From assembly GCA_914767715.1 (NCBI GenBank), contig OU612065.1:15998001-16058000 (forward strand): DNA of 60,000 nt, given 5' to 3'. This stretch comes from Membranipora membranacea. Lineage: Eukaryota; Bryozoa; Gymnolaemata; Cheilostomatida; Membraniporidae. This document shows positions 12,701 through 23,909 of this stretch, piece after piece (within the stretch, counting starts at the first letter, position 1; the number at the start of each line of letters is the position of its first letter). The position numbers and the translations under genes are program-made. The notes beneath the pieces were generated by a model. The model had not been told where the DNA came from and made no database searches. It was given only the letters and a program-made list of their open reading frames with translations.

Positions 12701-15700
12701 GGATTGGTTGGAAGAGAATAAGAAAGAATTTGAGATTTTCCCTTCAAAACCGACCTGTACAGGTAACGAGACTAGCCTTGCACAATGTTCTTTTTCTACA
12801 CTTGACTCCACATGCCGAATCGAGTATACTATTTATGGATTGGAATGCGGCCCTGCACCAACTACGTCAACAGTATCAACTACAGTTACCACAACAATTC
12901 AGCCACCTACAGAGCTAACCACCACAGTACCTTTCATTGGACCTGTCACCCGAGACCCTAAACCAATCAAGGAGAAAATCCCTATCAGGCTGTACGGTGG
13001 AGAAGGAGCTAATATAGGAAGACTTGAAGTACGCTTTAACGATACCTGGGGTACAGTATGTGCTCAGAGGGGATGGACAAGAGAGAATGCTGATGTTGTC
13101 TGTCGCCAGCTGCACTATATGTGAGTTTAACAGTAATTTACTTGTATTTTACTCAACCAAAATCCCCTGCGCTTCTTTAGGTCTAAAATGCCATTGCCAT
13201 TGCATTGTTGCATCTGGCGTTGGCCGCCTCCGAACGTCTTATAATAACTATTTATACTGGAATAATAATACTCATAACACTAATACTAATAATTTAAAAC
13301 ATCTTCATCGGGTCGTCAATGAGTGTTGACATTAATCGAATGTTGTCATCTCATGTCTATCAGGGATGTTGATGAGGCGCAAATCCTGTCAAACAGAGGG
13401 GCTGGTCCAGTTGGTGATGACAGCCAGACTATATGGCTCAAGAATATTGATTGCGCGGGAACCGAGGACCACCTTACTCAATGCATACACGACCTACTCA
13501 ATGATGGTGATACTTGTGGCCATTGGCTTGATGTTCGAATGAGGTAAAATCTACAAATTGATCCACACGTGTTAGCGCAAATTTTGTTATTAGTTTGTTG
13601 TATAGTATTATTGCATACATAGTACAATCATGCCTGTTTAATCCTGTTATCTTAGCTTTTGAGGACTGGCGTTGCCGGTTTAACTATAGTGCTACACAGA
13701 TGGATGGTGCACATGGAAATTCATGAAGTTTGTAGAATAGCTCAAGATTAATTTCCTAAGCTATCTTTAATGCTACCATGAAAGCTATTATCACAACAGC
13801 CTATATCTCAGGAAGTTATGGGCATCCATCCTCAAAACTTTACAATATGTAATTTGAGACATTGATGGATATAAAGTGAAAGTAAGAAGGTCATTGTCCA
13901 ATTAGCCCAGAGGTTATGAGTGATAAACCAAACAGAGAAGCATGATGGTTCTATGGTAATACTTTATGAGCTGACAGAGTTTTTTTGGTTGTAGTTGTGA
14001 AATCAACGGCACGGTCGCAACCACACCCCCACCTAATGTATATGTCACTGGGGATGTCAGGCTCAATCCCGGACCAGCAGCAGGTAGACTTGAGTACTAC
14101 CTTAACAATGAATGGGGTGCGGTGTGTGATAGAGGCTGGGATCTGGAGGATGCTAAAGCAGCCTGCTGGCAGCTCGGCTACAGGTAAACATATGATACAA
14201 TTGGGATTTTTTAATTTATAGTTGTCAGATATTCACTTTATAATGTGGTCTCTCTAAATACGTCTAATCATTACCTGGTCTGGTAGCTATTTTGTATAAA
14301 ATGAACTCATCATATGAATAGGGGTCTCCAGTATTGAACCGGTGAAGCCATTTTACAAAAATTAACAGGTCAAGCATATGAATATGATCACATATATAAC
14401 ATATGGGCTTTTTTTTATTTGTTACGCTTCAGAAAGACTACTTTGTTGCTCGGATGTTCTCTTTTGTGATGTTCACTTGCTCTCTTAAAACATCTCAAGC
14501 ATATATCCAAATTTTTGTTACAGTGATGTCCTGGCATTTGAAGCAGGGTCAAGTACCCCTCTGGAAGACATAGAGTTTTTTATATCGGACGTAGAATGCC
14601 TGGGTAATGAGACTAGGCTTGATGCCTGTCAACAGATGGCTGTTAACACAACTGATTGTGTGAAGAAAGAATCATTATCTTGGACCGACAGAAACTGGTG
14701 GGGAGTTCACTATGATGAGAGAGTCAGACTCGTATGTGATCACAACTCTAAGATCAATACCACTGGTAAGATTTCCTAAATGAAAACTCAGTGAAAACTG
14801 TTCATTGAATTTGAAGTCTGATAAGTGAAATTGACCCTTAAAATAAAGTTCACTACTTGCTGATCAAACTTGTGTTTGGTATAAACTTGAATGCTGACAG
14901 GAAACACGGTTTGATTCTCTCCTAGTCAGAGTTTGACATTTTTGTGATTTTATTGTGAATTAATACTTAAATTGAATCACTAAAATAAGTTGCGCAAAAA
15001 CAGGGTACAAGTGTTGAACAATAGCATGCTGTCAGAAGCGATCAGGTTTTTGAGTCAGCAATCTGGGTCTGCAGGAAACTGCTGCTTATTGACCCCAATA
15101 CCGCTCACTAAAGTTTCATATCTCTTTTAACCAACCTGCATTTGTTTCCAGAGTATGAGCGCCGAACAGGTATACTTATTGTTTACCTCGCCTTTATTTT
15201 CTTCCACAGTTTCAACTTTTATCATAATTTTAATTAATAGTTCACCTCAGTTCAACTGACTATATCATAACTTATGAGCATGCAAAACAATGAGTATTTC
15301 CATTAACATGGTCATATTATGTAGAATGTAGATGGTGGCTTGGTCATCACCTTTCAAATTTCAACTCGACATGTTGTAGGTGAGGTGAAGTCATCACCAT
15401 GAATAATTATACTTTTGCTTCTAAGACCAGTATATCCTAATTCCTCTTCTGTGGCTCACCATCAACAACATCTTGTCACATCGATTCCATGGCAAAATGC
15501 CATTGGGACAAAATGCCAGTGGGCATTATGGCTGGGTACCTGTCAGATCTGTGTTATGTTGAGATATGTAACTGAATATTTATTACCCCTCCATATATTT
15601 GAATACTCCTCAATATCAAAATATTAAAATACTCCTCAATATTTAATACTCCTCAGTATATCTGGTAGCAGTTATCCCTCCCATTGAGTGGTTGAGGCTG

Positions 15701-17338
15701 ACTTCACTTCACTTATCACTTCTTAGTTATTTTCTATTTAATCTAACCTGTTATAATGCTATTACTGATTCCTTTCCTAGCGTTGATCAACACATTGTTT
15801 TGTTTTCTGTGTGGAAATTGAAATAATCAATATTTTTGCAGAGCCCCGCGATAGGATACGTTTGATGAACGGTTTGGAAGATATAAATGTGGGGTTACTG
15901 CTGTATAAAAAGGATGGAGTGTGGGGGAAAGCTTGCAAAGAAGGATGGGGAAACGCTAGTGCTGATCTCGCTTGCAGACAATTGGGGTTTCCGTAAGTTA
16001 CTGTCTAACCTATAAATACCCGGTGACACAAAAAACATACATGTGAAACAGAATAGCGGAGTGTCAAGTTGGATGAACCAAGCTGTCGGGTGAACATGCA
16101 TAAATCCGAATTTATGATGATTTATATTAAATTACAGGGGTGTACAGATTTATAACCTGTCCCTGTCTTCGGTTACTGGCCTCTTGCCGTCAGCCTTTTC
16201 CATGCCATATCATGGCAAGGGTATCAACTGCGATGATAACGATATTGAGATCGCTGACTGTAATGATTTCTTGCCAACCGACTGCATCAAGGAAAAAGAT
16301 GAAGTACTTATACGGTGCAGTCCTAAGCCAGGACAGCAAACTATCCCATCAGGTAAGCTTGTTCGTTTCAAGTAGCATCTTGTTTCATTTTGATTTTGTT
16401 TTGGATAAGATGCATTTCCTCCACTATTGCAACTTGCTCTAGCATAAGATAAAAATCCTAATAATGTTTGCTTGCATTTAACAGATGACACAGTAAGGCT
16501 TGTTCAAGGTGCAAGTAAGTTCGAAGGACGTGTTGAGGCGCTTATCAATGGTAGCTGGGGCCGGGTATGTCATCAAGACAACGATTGGACCAGTGAGAAC
16601 ATGGAGTTTGTCTGCGCCAATCTATTTGGGTAAGTTCATGACTACAAATGCATGCGCTCAGTATCATCATTTTGATTTTCAATCTGTAATCCATCTGTTG
16701 TTACTATTATTGAAGTATTCAGTCTCTCCTTGATAAATAAGTTATGCTTATAACAACCAATGAACGGTGGGAGTTCATAGGTGAAACATACCACAGGTAT
16801 CATACAAAATCCGTCCACTGCACCATGAATTATATTGCTTTTCAGTAAATGAGTTGGTCGAAATGACCAAATTGACAAATCAGAATGATTTTTGGACAAC
16901 AAGGATATAGATTCAAAATATTTGCATCTCTCAATTGCACCAGGGAGGGTAGTAGGGGTGGAGCGTACAGTACAAAAATTGACCAATCAGAACCCTCACT
17001 GATTGCACGTTCTTCAAAAAATCTAAAATCATAACCTAGTATCAAGGGGTTGCCCTCTTTTAACTCAGGTGTGCACAACTCAGATTAATAGACTCGGTGT
17101 TTGGTCTCAAATGACACAATTCTATTGCAGAGATGACTACTATACATCAAATGAATTAGAGATTGCACTGCTGTCTGATTCAGCATCTGGACCGTTCGTC
17201 GCTGGAGCGTTTAATTGCACTGCTACAGCAGACTCGGCAACAGAAATCACACATTTCAATGAATGTGTATATAATGACGACCCTACCTATCTGGACCATT
17301 GCGAACACGATGCCCAAGTGAGATGTATATCTAGTTAA
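789..17338 (+). CDS. Type II transmembrane scavenger receptor with seven SRCR domains and a mucin-like stalk
   Basis: Exons: 789-836, 1639-1899, 3256-3373, 3707-3769, 6538-6682, 6972-7204, 7456-7774, 9274-9473, 10913-11646, 12154-12269, 12656-13120, 13364-13543, 13995-14183, 14524-14765, 15842-15992, 16138-16352, 16485-16629, 17092-17338. The sum is 4071 nt, 1356 aa plus stop, with phases matching at every junction. There is no signal peptide. The ~121-residue N-terminal tail has an NPVY motif (family knowledge: NPxY signals drive clathrin-mediated uptake or PTB binding). KRK precedes a hydrophobic segment at about residues 122-142, giving an N-in, type II topology. SRCR domains lie at about 164-275 (degenerate), 351-462, 708-808, 851-960, 962-1104, 1105-1226 and 1228-1356. 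The second has the textbook GRLEVNYNGVWGTVCDD pattern and CRQL. A Ser/Thr-rich stalk spans 463-707. Each SRCR is split over two exons, as in group A SRCR domains. Likely role (inference): ligand-binding scavenger or recognition receptor. The start codon is the first ATG with a strong in-phase donor (A at -3). Exon 1 is the least certain part. Confidence 0.85.
1639..1899 (+). other. Exon 2: cytoplasmic tail with NPVY motif
   Basis: This phase-0 exon has no in-frame Met, so an upstream coding exon is required. The ATG exon at 789-836 fits because it ends in TCA|GTAAGT in phase 0. The encoded 87 residues are hydrophilic, rich in Asn, Gly, Glu and Thr, and begin IVNPVYDEH. NPVY matches the NPxY internalisation/PTB signal. 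A further tyrosine sits in PEEYHQ. Confidence 0.75.
3256..3373 (+). other. Exon 3: signal-anchor transmembrane segment
   Basis: The acceptor is TTATCACAG and the donor is ATCT|GTGAGC. The exon codes for a polar lead-in ending AKRK, followed by 21 almost uninterrupted Val/Leu/Ile/Ala residues. Positive charges on the N-terminal side predict a cytoplasmic N-terminus and an extracellular C-terminal SRCR region. The open frame that runs back to 2986 lies upstream of the acceptor and is not needed. Confidence 0.85.
3770..6537 (+). other. Long intron of the SRCR gene, no recognised content
   Basis: This 2.8 kb intron separates the short membrane-proximal exon from the first SRCR exon. Open frames inside it (for example 5189-5371 and 6310-6519) lack splice-site support or family resemblance. 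A stretch near 4395-4430 loosely resembles a Pol III A box (GGCTGAGTGGTAAGG) but no B box follows. I see nothing firm here. Confidence 0.5.
7986..8196. repeat. Intronic foldback repeat with internal direct repeat
   Basis: Arms 8041-8090 and 8148-8196 are imperfect inverted repeats. The left arm reads CCAAACATTTTTCTCCTTAT; the right arm is the complement with a few changes. An 18 bp direct repeat, TGTGTTGGCTCTGATTGG, occurs at 7986-8003 and 8129-8146. The whole lies in the intron between the two halves of SRCR domain 2. It looks like a decayed foldback/MITE, but no target duplication was identified. Confidence 0.6.
8332..8731. mobile_element. Non-autonomous hAT element (MITE), 400 bp
   Basis: The left end is CAGTGGCGTATATT and the right end is its inverse, AATATACGCCCCTG: 14 bp inverted termini with one mismatch. 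Both ends are flanked by the identical 8 bp TGGTCCTG (8324-8331 and 8732-8739). CAGNGGCG-type termini with 8 bp target duplications are the hallmark of the hAT superfamily. No transposase frame is present. The identical target duplication suggests a fairly young insertion. It lies in the same intron as the 7986-8196 foldback. Confidence 0.9.
8376..8460 (+). repeat. tRNA-like segment inside the hAT MITE (SINE head or degenerate tRNA)
   Basis: An A-box-like TAGCTCAGTGTG lies 5' of a B-box-like GGTTCAAATCC. TGGG and CCCA flank the TTCAAAT loop and a run of eight T residues (8453-8460) follows, the usual Pol III terminator. The acceptor arms (8376-8382 against 8444-8450) pair only partly and the D and anticodon arms do not form, so this is not a functional tRNA. 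It most resembles a tRNA-derived SINE head captured in, or inserted into, the DNA transposon. Confidence 0.6.
9742..10854. mobile_element. Nested foldback element, about 1.1 kb
   Basis: Long outer inverted repeats run from 9742 to about 10100 and from about 10497 to 10854. They start GTAGAGACACGGGGGTCAGC and end with the complement, with scattered substitutions. A second, inner hairpin has ~68 bp arms, 10096-10165 against 10185-10252, centred on GCGCACCACAGAATGCCCAA. If the element proper begins at GAGACAC it is flanked by TA on both sides, consistent with but not proof of a TA target duplication. Open frames inside (10060-10368 +, 10122-10448 -) are by-products of the palindrome. The right end lies 58 bp before the splice acceptor of the stalk exon. 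Confidence 0.85.
10913..11646 (+). other. Exon 9: Ser/Thr-rich mucin-like stalk
   Basis: A single 734 nt exon codes for about 245 residues dominated by Thr, Ser and Pro, including TTTITPTTTT-type runs. That composition is typical of O-glycosylated stalks. It separates SRCR domains 2 and 3. It holds only a few potential N-glycosylation sites, such as NNAT and NKTS. Confidence 0.8.
11820..12000. repeat. Small nested foldback (MITE-like) in intron
   Basis: Outer 36 bp arms at 11820-11855 and 11965-12000 are inverse copies with a few mismatches and share the core GGATAGCTGGTA. Inside lies a separate strong hairpin at 11863-11900 (TCCATTATTAACCACTT against AAGTGGTTGATAATGGA). It lies in the intron between the stalk exon and SRCR3. 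No clear target-site duplication was seen. Confidence 0.7.
15152..15169 (+). other. Candidate 18 nt microexon of the SRCR gene
   Basis: The sequence AGTATGAGCGCCGAACAG is preceded by a good pyrimidine-rich acceptor (TTTGTTTCCAG) and followed by GTATAC. It lies in the phase-1 intron between exons ending 14765 and starting 15842. Insertion would add EYERRT in frame between SRCR5 and SRCR6. Skipping also keeps the frame, so it could be a cassette. Chance occurrence cannot be excluded. Confidence 0.35.
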
Positions 17339-20160
17339 TATCTATAAAACCAACAGAAAAAAAGCAGCATATATCACGGCTGTAACTATATTGATCTCGC
17401 AGTGCTGTGTTATGCTGGCTCCACGTTAGCAGGTCAGTAAGGGTTGCGAGAGAGACAATGTCGAAGCTGATCACCATACACTTACCTTACTTAGTTCAAC
17501 GTAAACTCTATAAACATATTTCTATAACAGCTATATAAGTGTGTATGGCCCATCCAGAACATATCAGCGATTACTTTTTTCTTTCCACCACTCATTGACC
17601 CTGTTCAGTGCTCATACTACTGTTTGCTCATATGCAACTTTTTCTATATGCAATCAAGACATCATAATTATAACTGAGAGCAGAAGACATAGTTATTCAG
17701 CACATTATATTAACACCATACATATATCTTTATATGTATATATCCCTAATCTAACACACCTGTGGGCTTTCACAGTTATGTTATAGCTTCCTCATTTACT
17801 CCCAATAGCAGAAACATCATCTGTTATTTTCGTGCATCATATGCGTACCTACAAGGTACTTACCCAAAATAACAATTGTCAAAAATTTTTCATCGTTCTT
17901 GGTCAAGCATTTCTAAGCTTAGGTGTATAGGTCACAGAAAAAAAGCAATAGCCAGACTGTGATTTCTAGTATTAGTTGCTGAATAGCTCAGAATTATTAA
18001 CATATATACCATCATATCCCATGGGGAACCACTGCCAACCTTAAACGAAAGCCATGCAGTGACGATTACAAACTTTTTGGCAGTCACAAGGGTCAGGGAC
18101 TTTAGGGGTGGCTGCCCTAAACAGTGGCTGCCTTATCTGATGTCTTATGAGATTGTTGCGCGGTAGTTATGATGTTAGAGTCATATCCCCTGAAATTCCT
18201 TACTGCGCTTGCAACTATGATAAGTCCTTAATGTGAAAGCACAGGAAGTGGTTATTGTCACTAAAATCAATCCTGCAGACAACCTTCTTGATGACAATCA
18301 AGTAATAAACCATATTTATTATGTTTTGCTCTACGCCCACATTTATTATTTTAATTTTCTGTTTGTAAATAAACAAATCACCTGTATATTTATGATATCT
18401 TTCTCTTAATGATCATTTTAGGTTTATTCCTGTGTTATCCAAACTCAATAATGTTGTATTATTTAGTAAATTTTTACATGTTTTCAGGTATTATTTTTAG
18501 AAATAATAAAAAGTTAATTTCCGAAATCTCACATTTCATTGATGAATGCTATCAGTGCTGGGACTCGTTGCTGTGGACCTGACCATCCCTTTAAACATCC
18601 CATGTTTATGCATGATTACCTAGATAAAGTTAAATCCAATTGCCAGTACTCAAGTTGCTCACATCCACTGGTCACGCCGCAGCCAGCATAGGGGGAGCAA
18701 CTCTGAATATGGGCTAATGGACCAAACTTGGTCTAATGATTACAGCTGATACATACCCTTATATACATTATATGAGTTGAAATTTGGCTGAATGAATTCA
18801 CTAATTAAAGAAACATGTTGTCACAAAACCGATATCCAAGTAGGATGCAACAATTTTATGACACCCAATGCTGATCAGAGATTTTCTTTAGAAGCTGCTA
18901 AAAAACAATTCCTTGTTCTTTTGATTGGCAGCAGTTTTTGATGTTGCGCTGAACTAACCACTATCTAAAAACCTGTTGCATAATCTTTTGTTAAGTTTTA
19001 TTCGTGGTATGCAGTCTTTTCAAACAGAAAAGAAGCGGAGATTAATTTCCTCATGAGTACTTGTGAACCTTTGCCCAGGTTCCCAATCGTCTGATCATCA
19101 AGATGGTTTGAGTTTGAGATAACCGCAGATGATTTTTAAAAGTTTTCTAAAGGATAGCATTTTCATATCAACGTCTACTCGCCAATCTCTGAGATGTTCC
19201 ACTGGAGTTGTGTTGTCATGTGGTAATGCGATCAGACATGCGCAGCTCAAAAGTAAGGACACAGGAAACGCATTGCCTGTTTGAATCAGCTCAAATTCAA
19301 TCTTAGCTCTAATTCAACCAAATTCATCAAATTTGAAGCCAGGATTTGACGTGTGCAAGTGCCTTTCTATTCAATATAGTTAGCGCAATGTACTACCATT
19401 AGGGTAGAAGACCATTGGTGGAAATCACTCTGATTCCATTCCTCTGATCCCTCAAAGTAGGAGAGTTTTAAAAAACCCAAGACGCCTACGGAATATAAAG
19501 TTCTTATGTAGATGGCAAATGTGATCTAGGATCATTCGTAAACTTCCAGTGATGACTAAATAATGGTTAGAAAAAAAATCGCAACATTATTTGAAGCTGA
19601 TACCATGATCATAATGAAATCTTAATTATCTTCTCAATCACTTCTGGTCCTCAGTACCAGACACATGTGATGATCTCTGGTTGTAGCTCTTTGATCGATC
19701 TGTCATAGTTTAGTAGGTAATTAGTTCTTTGTGATATCACTGTTAATTACTGTTATCATCCCATCGTCAATAAACCTGTTGGTGGAATGGCGTCAAAACT
19801 TAAATTAAAGTACTCAGGGCTACTTGCATAACCTGACACACCTTACTCAATAGTCGTATAACTATTGCATTTTTTTTATTAGACATCCCACTGCACTCAT
19901 GCATAGAGCTGTTCGGCTCCAGACTATTTTCTTAAAAACCCCAGGTGAATTAATTCTCTGTTTTACAAAAGTCAGCTATAAGTTGAATAATAATATTCAG
20001 TAATATAAGAGAGCGTACCTGAGATCTCGGTCGAGAGCTGTCAGAACGGGGTAGGGAATGAGAATTAAAACCCACGGGCTTATACTCCGCGTTGCTACCA
20101 GTAGATAATTTAGGGTCACTCGGTACTGGCCACTATTCTGTGAGAAGATGCATGGAACCT
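17339..20160. other. 3' flank of SRCR gene and intergenic DNA
   Basis: This is the 3' UTR and downstream DNA. The first canonical AATAAA noticed is at 18368-18373, so the 3' UTR may be about 1 kb long. No open frame in this stretch shows protein-like composition or splice support, and no repeats with clear ends were recognised. Confidence 0.4.
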
Positions 20161-20360
20161 TTTATCAGCGGGTGTTGTGGAGTTGCCTTGAATCATGCTG
20201 GGTCCATAATCCAAGGTCTTGATAGGGGCACAGGAGGGATTGTGGCCAGATATTCTTCTTGACACCATCACATCGAATTCCAGGAATGGAATTCACATTG
20301 AACACGAGACCCGCGTGTAAGACCAGCGCCTTACCCATTGAGCTACAGATGTTGGGCTCA
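20160..20360 (-). repeat. tRNA-derived SINE (minus strand)
   Basis: Read on the minus strand, 20357 to 20284 gives a tRNA-like head. The A box is TAGCTCAATGGG, an anticodon-arm-like GTCTTACACGC follows, then a B-box-like GTGTTCAA. The TTACACGC part resembles valine tRNA. A non-tRNA body seems to continue toward lower coordinates. Ends and target duplications were not resolved. I call it a SINE rather than a gene because the arms do not pair fully. Confidence 0.55.
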
Positions 20361-23300
20361 ATCTCCTGGGCTCCCTTTTTTCCTCCTAACAATATGCCTA
20401 TAATAGCAGCTGTCTGTATGATTTATTCTACAGCACTAGTTTATATGTTTTGCCATATACCCCGATGTGGTCATTTCCTTGAAACAAGCTTATGGGAACT
20501 ATGTCACCTGGGTAATCTCATTTATAAAAATGAGCTTACTGCAATAAGCATGACATTACCTATACTCATAATTGTGGAGCTACGTTTAGTCTGCAGCTAT
20601 CATACCTTAGTGATAATCTTACATTGTCTCTGGGATTAAGAGAGGATTAATCAGTTGACACCTGTAGTTTATGACATCTACACCCTGTTCTCGAGGTGTA
20701 TTCTATCACATGTATGCTTGGTAAAGGTGTGTCGCTATCACTAAGCCGGTTGGCAATAGTAATGGGAAATAGTATAAATAAACCATATCTCATATGGCTT
20801 GTCAAAAGGTTGTGGTTTAAATTTCCAACTACATTACTCATTTAAAAGTTGTTTTCTCTTGGTAGAAATCCTCCACCCGCAATAGTTAGCGTTTCCAATA
20901 GTCTTGTCATCTGCTCTAGATAGCATGTGTTGGAAGTCATCCTATAACTTTTTTATCGATAATCACCATTTCCTCCTCATTAAATGCTCCTATTTATTTT
21001 GTTTAAAAGTTGTTGCTAACAGGTTTGTTGTAGTTTGCTGTGCTATGGATGGAGATTTGAATCATAGCCAATTCAACTTAGCTGAGCAAACATAACATCG
21101 TGACGAAACACAGAGTTAAAGATTAGCCTAACTAGATCTGATTTTATAACAGCTAGTGGTTTACTGAGTAAATTCACTTGTTCACTGAGCCCCACCTGTG
21201 AAAGCTGATAAACAAAAAGTGCTATAGAAAGACATTTCATGTAAGTTGAGATTGTGTGTATTTTCGTTCCTGAATTGTTGTTCTTTTTCCCTAATGGGCA
21301 AACAAACACTATCCCAACATTTTTTTGACAAGACCACCATGTGTTGATATCAAATTCCAACTCATTATAATGCTGGGTTTCATAGAGATTCATCGGCAAT
21401 GATCTCATAGTCCTTTGTACGCTGTGTAGTTAGTTGTCTGACAATGCCAAGCTAATAACTGGTGTGAGCCAATCAGAATGCAGGAGGATTTCTAATGTAA
21501 ACTTGACTTTGTAATCATTTATCTGTCGGATGGCACAGCTTTAACATTAATAGAGGGGACTTATTTCTGTCTCACAGTTTTCGGGTACCAACGTCATATC
21601 TGTATTAATTTCAAAGATCTCTAATATAAATCTAGCTGGATACTTGATGATACGAAGAGACTAGATCAGTTAGTTCTCCATGGTGAAGGTCATATATATG
21701 TAAGCGAGCGAGGTCACTATATATTCTCAATCAAGGTAAGACTTTACTTGCTTATTTTGTAAATGTGAAATTTTCAGATAACAATTAGGTTTGCTTAAAG
21801 CATCAGGGAAATGTGATACTATGTACCTTTTCAAGTCGAGGATTCAGAAGTTAGGACCGGCTAAGTTTGTTTAAATGAAAGGCGGAAGGGCAACTCAAGA
21901 TATGAAGAAGTGCACAACAGGAGCTAGAGAGTTGTAGCTGATTCCTTGATCAGGCTAGGCTACGAAGCGATGCTTGTAATTACCAAACCTGAATTTCTGG
22001 CATATCGACAATAATAAGCCATAAGAACATGAATTTCTGGGAGGAAATGTAGTCAGGCCAAAGAGACACGATACCGAGATTTAAAGCAGTTTGATTTGCG
22101 GACTATGTATTAATAAACAGAAAAGGTTCTCCATGTAGTAAACTTGGACTGTCTATCTAAGAAGACTCATAAAGGTGATAAATTTTATCGACCTGGCTGT
22201 CTTTTATTTTACGACAACAGTTAGTATAACAATTACTTCTTACAGATCATATATCTTCATAAGACAGCTGGGCTGATGTTGTCAATATTGTGTTCAAGTA
22301 CATTAGATTGGTGGCTAAGTGTTAATATTAACAGTTGTAGAGTACTTGGGGCGCTATGGTTTCAGTTTTCTCAGAATATCTTGGCTTCCTGAATGCACTG
22401 GGTGAATGTTTGAATAAAATACCACTCATTGATCATTTTATTTCTAAGGTATTACACAATCAACACCTCAATGTAAATCTCTCGTATCAAGTATGTTATA
22501 GAAATCTTTCAGAATTAGCGTCACTTCTGAGGGTTTGCTGTGAAATTTTACACAGATTTTACGCTTTTGCAACATTCCAAGTCTAGACGTTGGACCATTA
22601 TGCATATCTGTGCCTATGCCGCTGTCCCACTGGGGGTACTGGGGGCTGGGTGTCAACATCTTATGCCGTATTAGTAGGAGTGTCACTGGTCAATTAACAC
22701 TGATGATTATGCATCCCATCAATAATGTCCTGATTGATGAAAGAAGTGTGCATTGTGGTTAAGAGTCTCTCTAACATGTATGTCACCAGTCTAAACTAAT
22801 TATCTGAAAATTTAACCCATCTTCAGATTAGAGGGAACATATTGCACACAGAATGGGAAAATTGTAGACCAAGATGGGTTTGGTTGATAATTAGTTATCA
22901 TAATATCATATAAATTAGGGTAATAAAAATATATGTTATAGTCAAGAAGATAATCATTATCAGGCCCGTGTACATTGTGGTAGTTAATTCTACACGGCAT
23001 TTTTAGCTTAACATGCCTAATTATGTGAATATGCTATAGTAAATAGCATGTTGCTCAAAGATTTATACCTGCATAATTACCTCACATGAACCTGCATATT
23101 CCAGCAACAACTGCACCTGTCTCTTAGTTAAAACCATCATCACTCATTTGTAGTATGCTAAACTTATTGCCTTTGTGTAAAAATGTTTTGGCTGTTGGGG
23201 CTTTGCAGTACACTGCAGGCAAACTGGATATTGTGAAGTGTTATTTACTGCAATTATCTCTGATATCAACCACAAACTAGTATAGATGAGACAATTGTAA

Positions 23301-23867
23301 CTTTTTAATCACAGTGATTTTGAAAAAGCTCATTAGTTTATTATTCAACAGCTGGCATTAGCCTTTATTAACCTGTATTGAAACCCAAGCGTGGTATTCA
23401 TCTTCAAACAAAATAAGCACTGAAACTACAAAATCAGATAATGAACTTCCATTAAATTTTTGGTCACTGATATTTTTGATTTTTCTGATGTATAGGTTAG
23501 GTTGAAAGTTTTAGTGCATTTTCTAACCAGTGACTGGGAGCAACTTGCCAAGATGACGCGTATGAGGGTGTTGGAGGGCGTTTTAATCCCTCTATCTCAC
23601 ACCATCTCCAGCCCCTGCGTCTCTCCATAATGTGCTGCCTCACTAACTTCTCAACAATATCACAACCATATCTTCAGCTACAGCTAAAAGATCTCATGAG
23701 AGCAATTAATAATAATGTTAAATATGAAGTGGTAAAACTGTCACAAGTACTTGACCATGTCGCCCTTAGTAGTACAGCTAAGCATTGTCTATCAACATTT
23801 TTGCTGACTGATGAGCAGTAAACCACCACATCAGAGAATGTCCCCAATCCACTAATGAGCATATCAA
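20361..23867. other. Intergenic DNA without recognised genes
   Basis: Open frames here (for example 22356-22586 and 21073-21408) have no recognisable family, no convincing splice sites and no link to neighbours. Nothing else was recognised. Confidence 0.4.
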
Positions 23868-23909
23868 GTATAACCAGAGACTATAGATATCTATAGTCTC
23901 TGGTATAAC
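23868..23909. mobile_element. Mini-palindrome insertion, copy 1 (28 bp, 7 bp TSD)
   Basis: The perfect 28 bp palindrome at 23875-23902 starts CAGAGACTATAGAT and ends in its exact complement. It is flanked on both sides by GTATAAC (23868-23874 and 23903-23909). Two relatives with different flanking repeats occur in this window, which argues for insertion rather than chance hairpins. Confidence 0.8.

Noticed and set aside
17069-17091. Acceptor AACTCAG ending 17068 for the last SRCR exon
   Set aside because: It has the wrong phase relative to the exon ending 16629 and runs into a TGA. The AG ending 17091 keeps the frame through to the terminal stop.
20284-20357. Functional valine-type tRNA gene on the minus strand
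   Set aside because: The arms do not pair fully and no oligo-T terminator sits at the expected place; better read as a SINE head.
23630-23821. Open frame with alternating charged and hydrophobic residues
   Set aside because: No splice sites linking it to another exon and no family resemblance; isolated.
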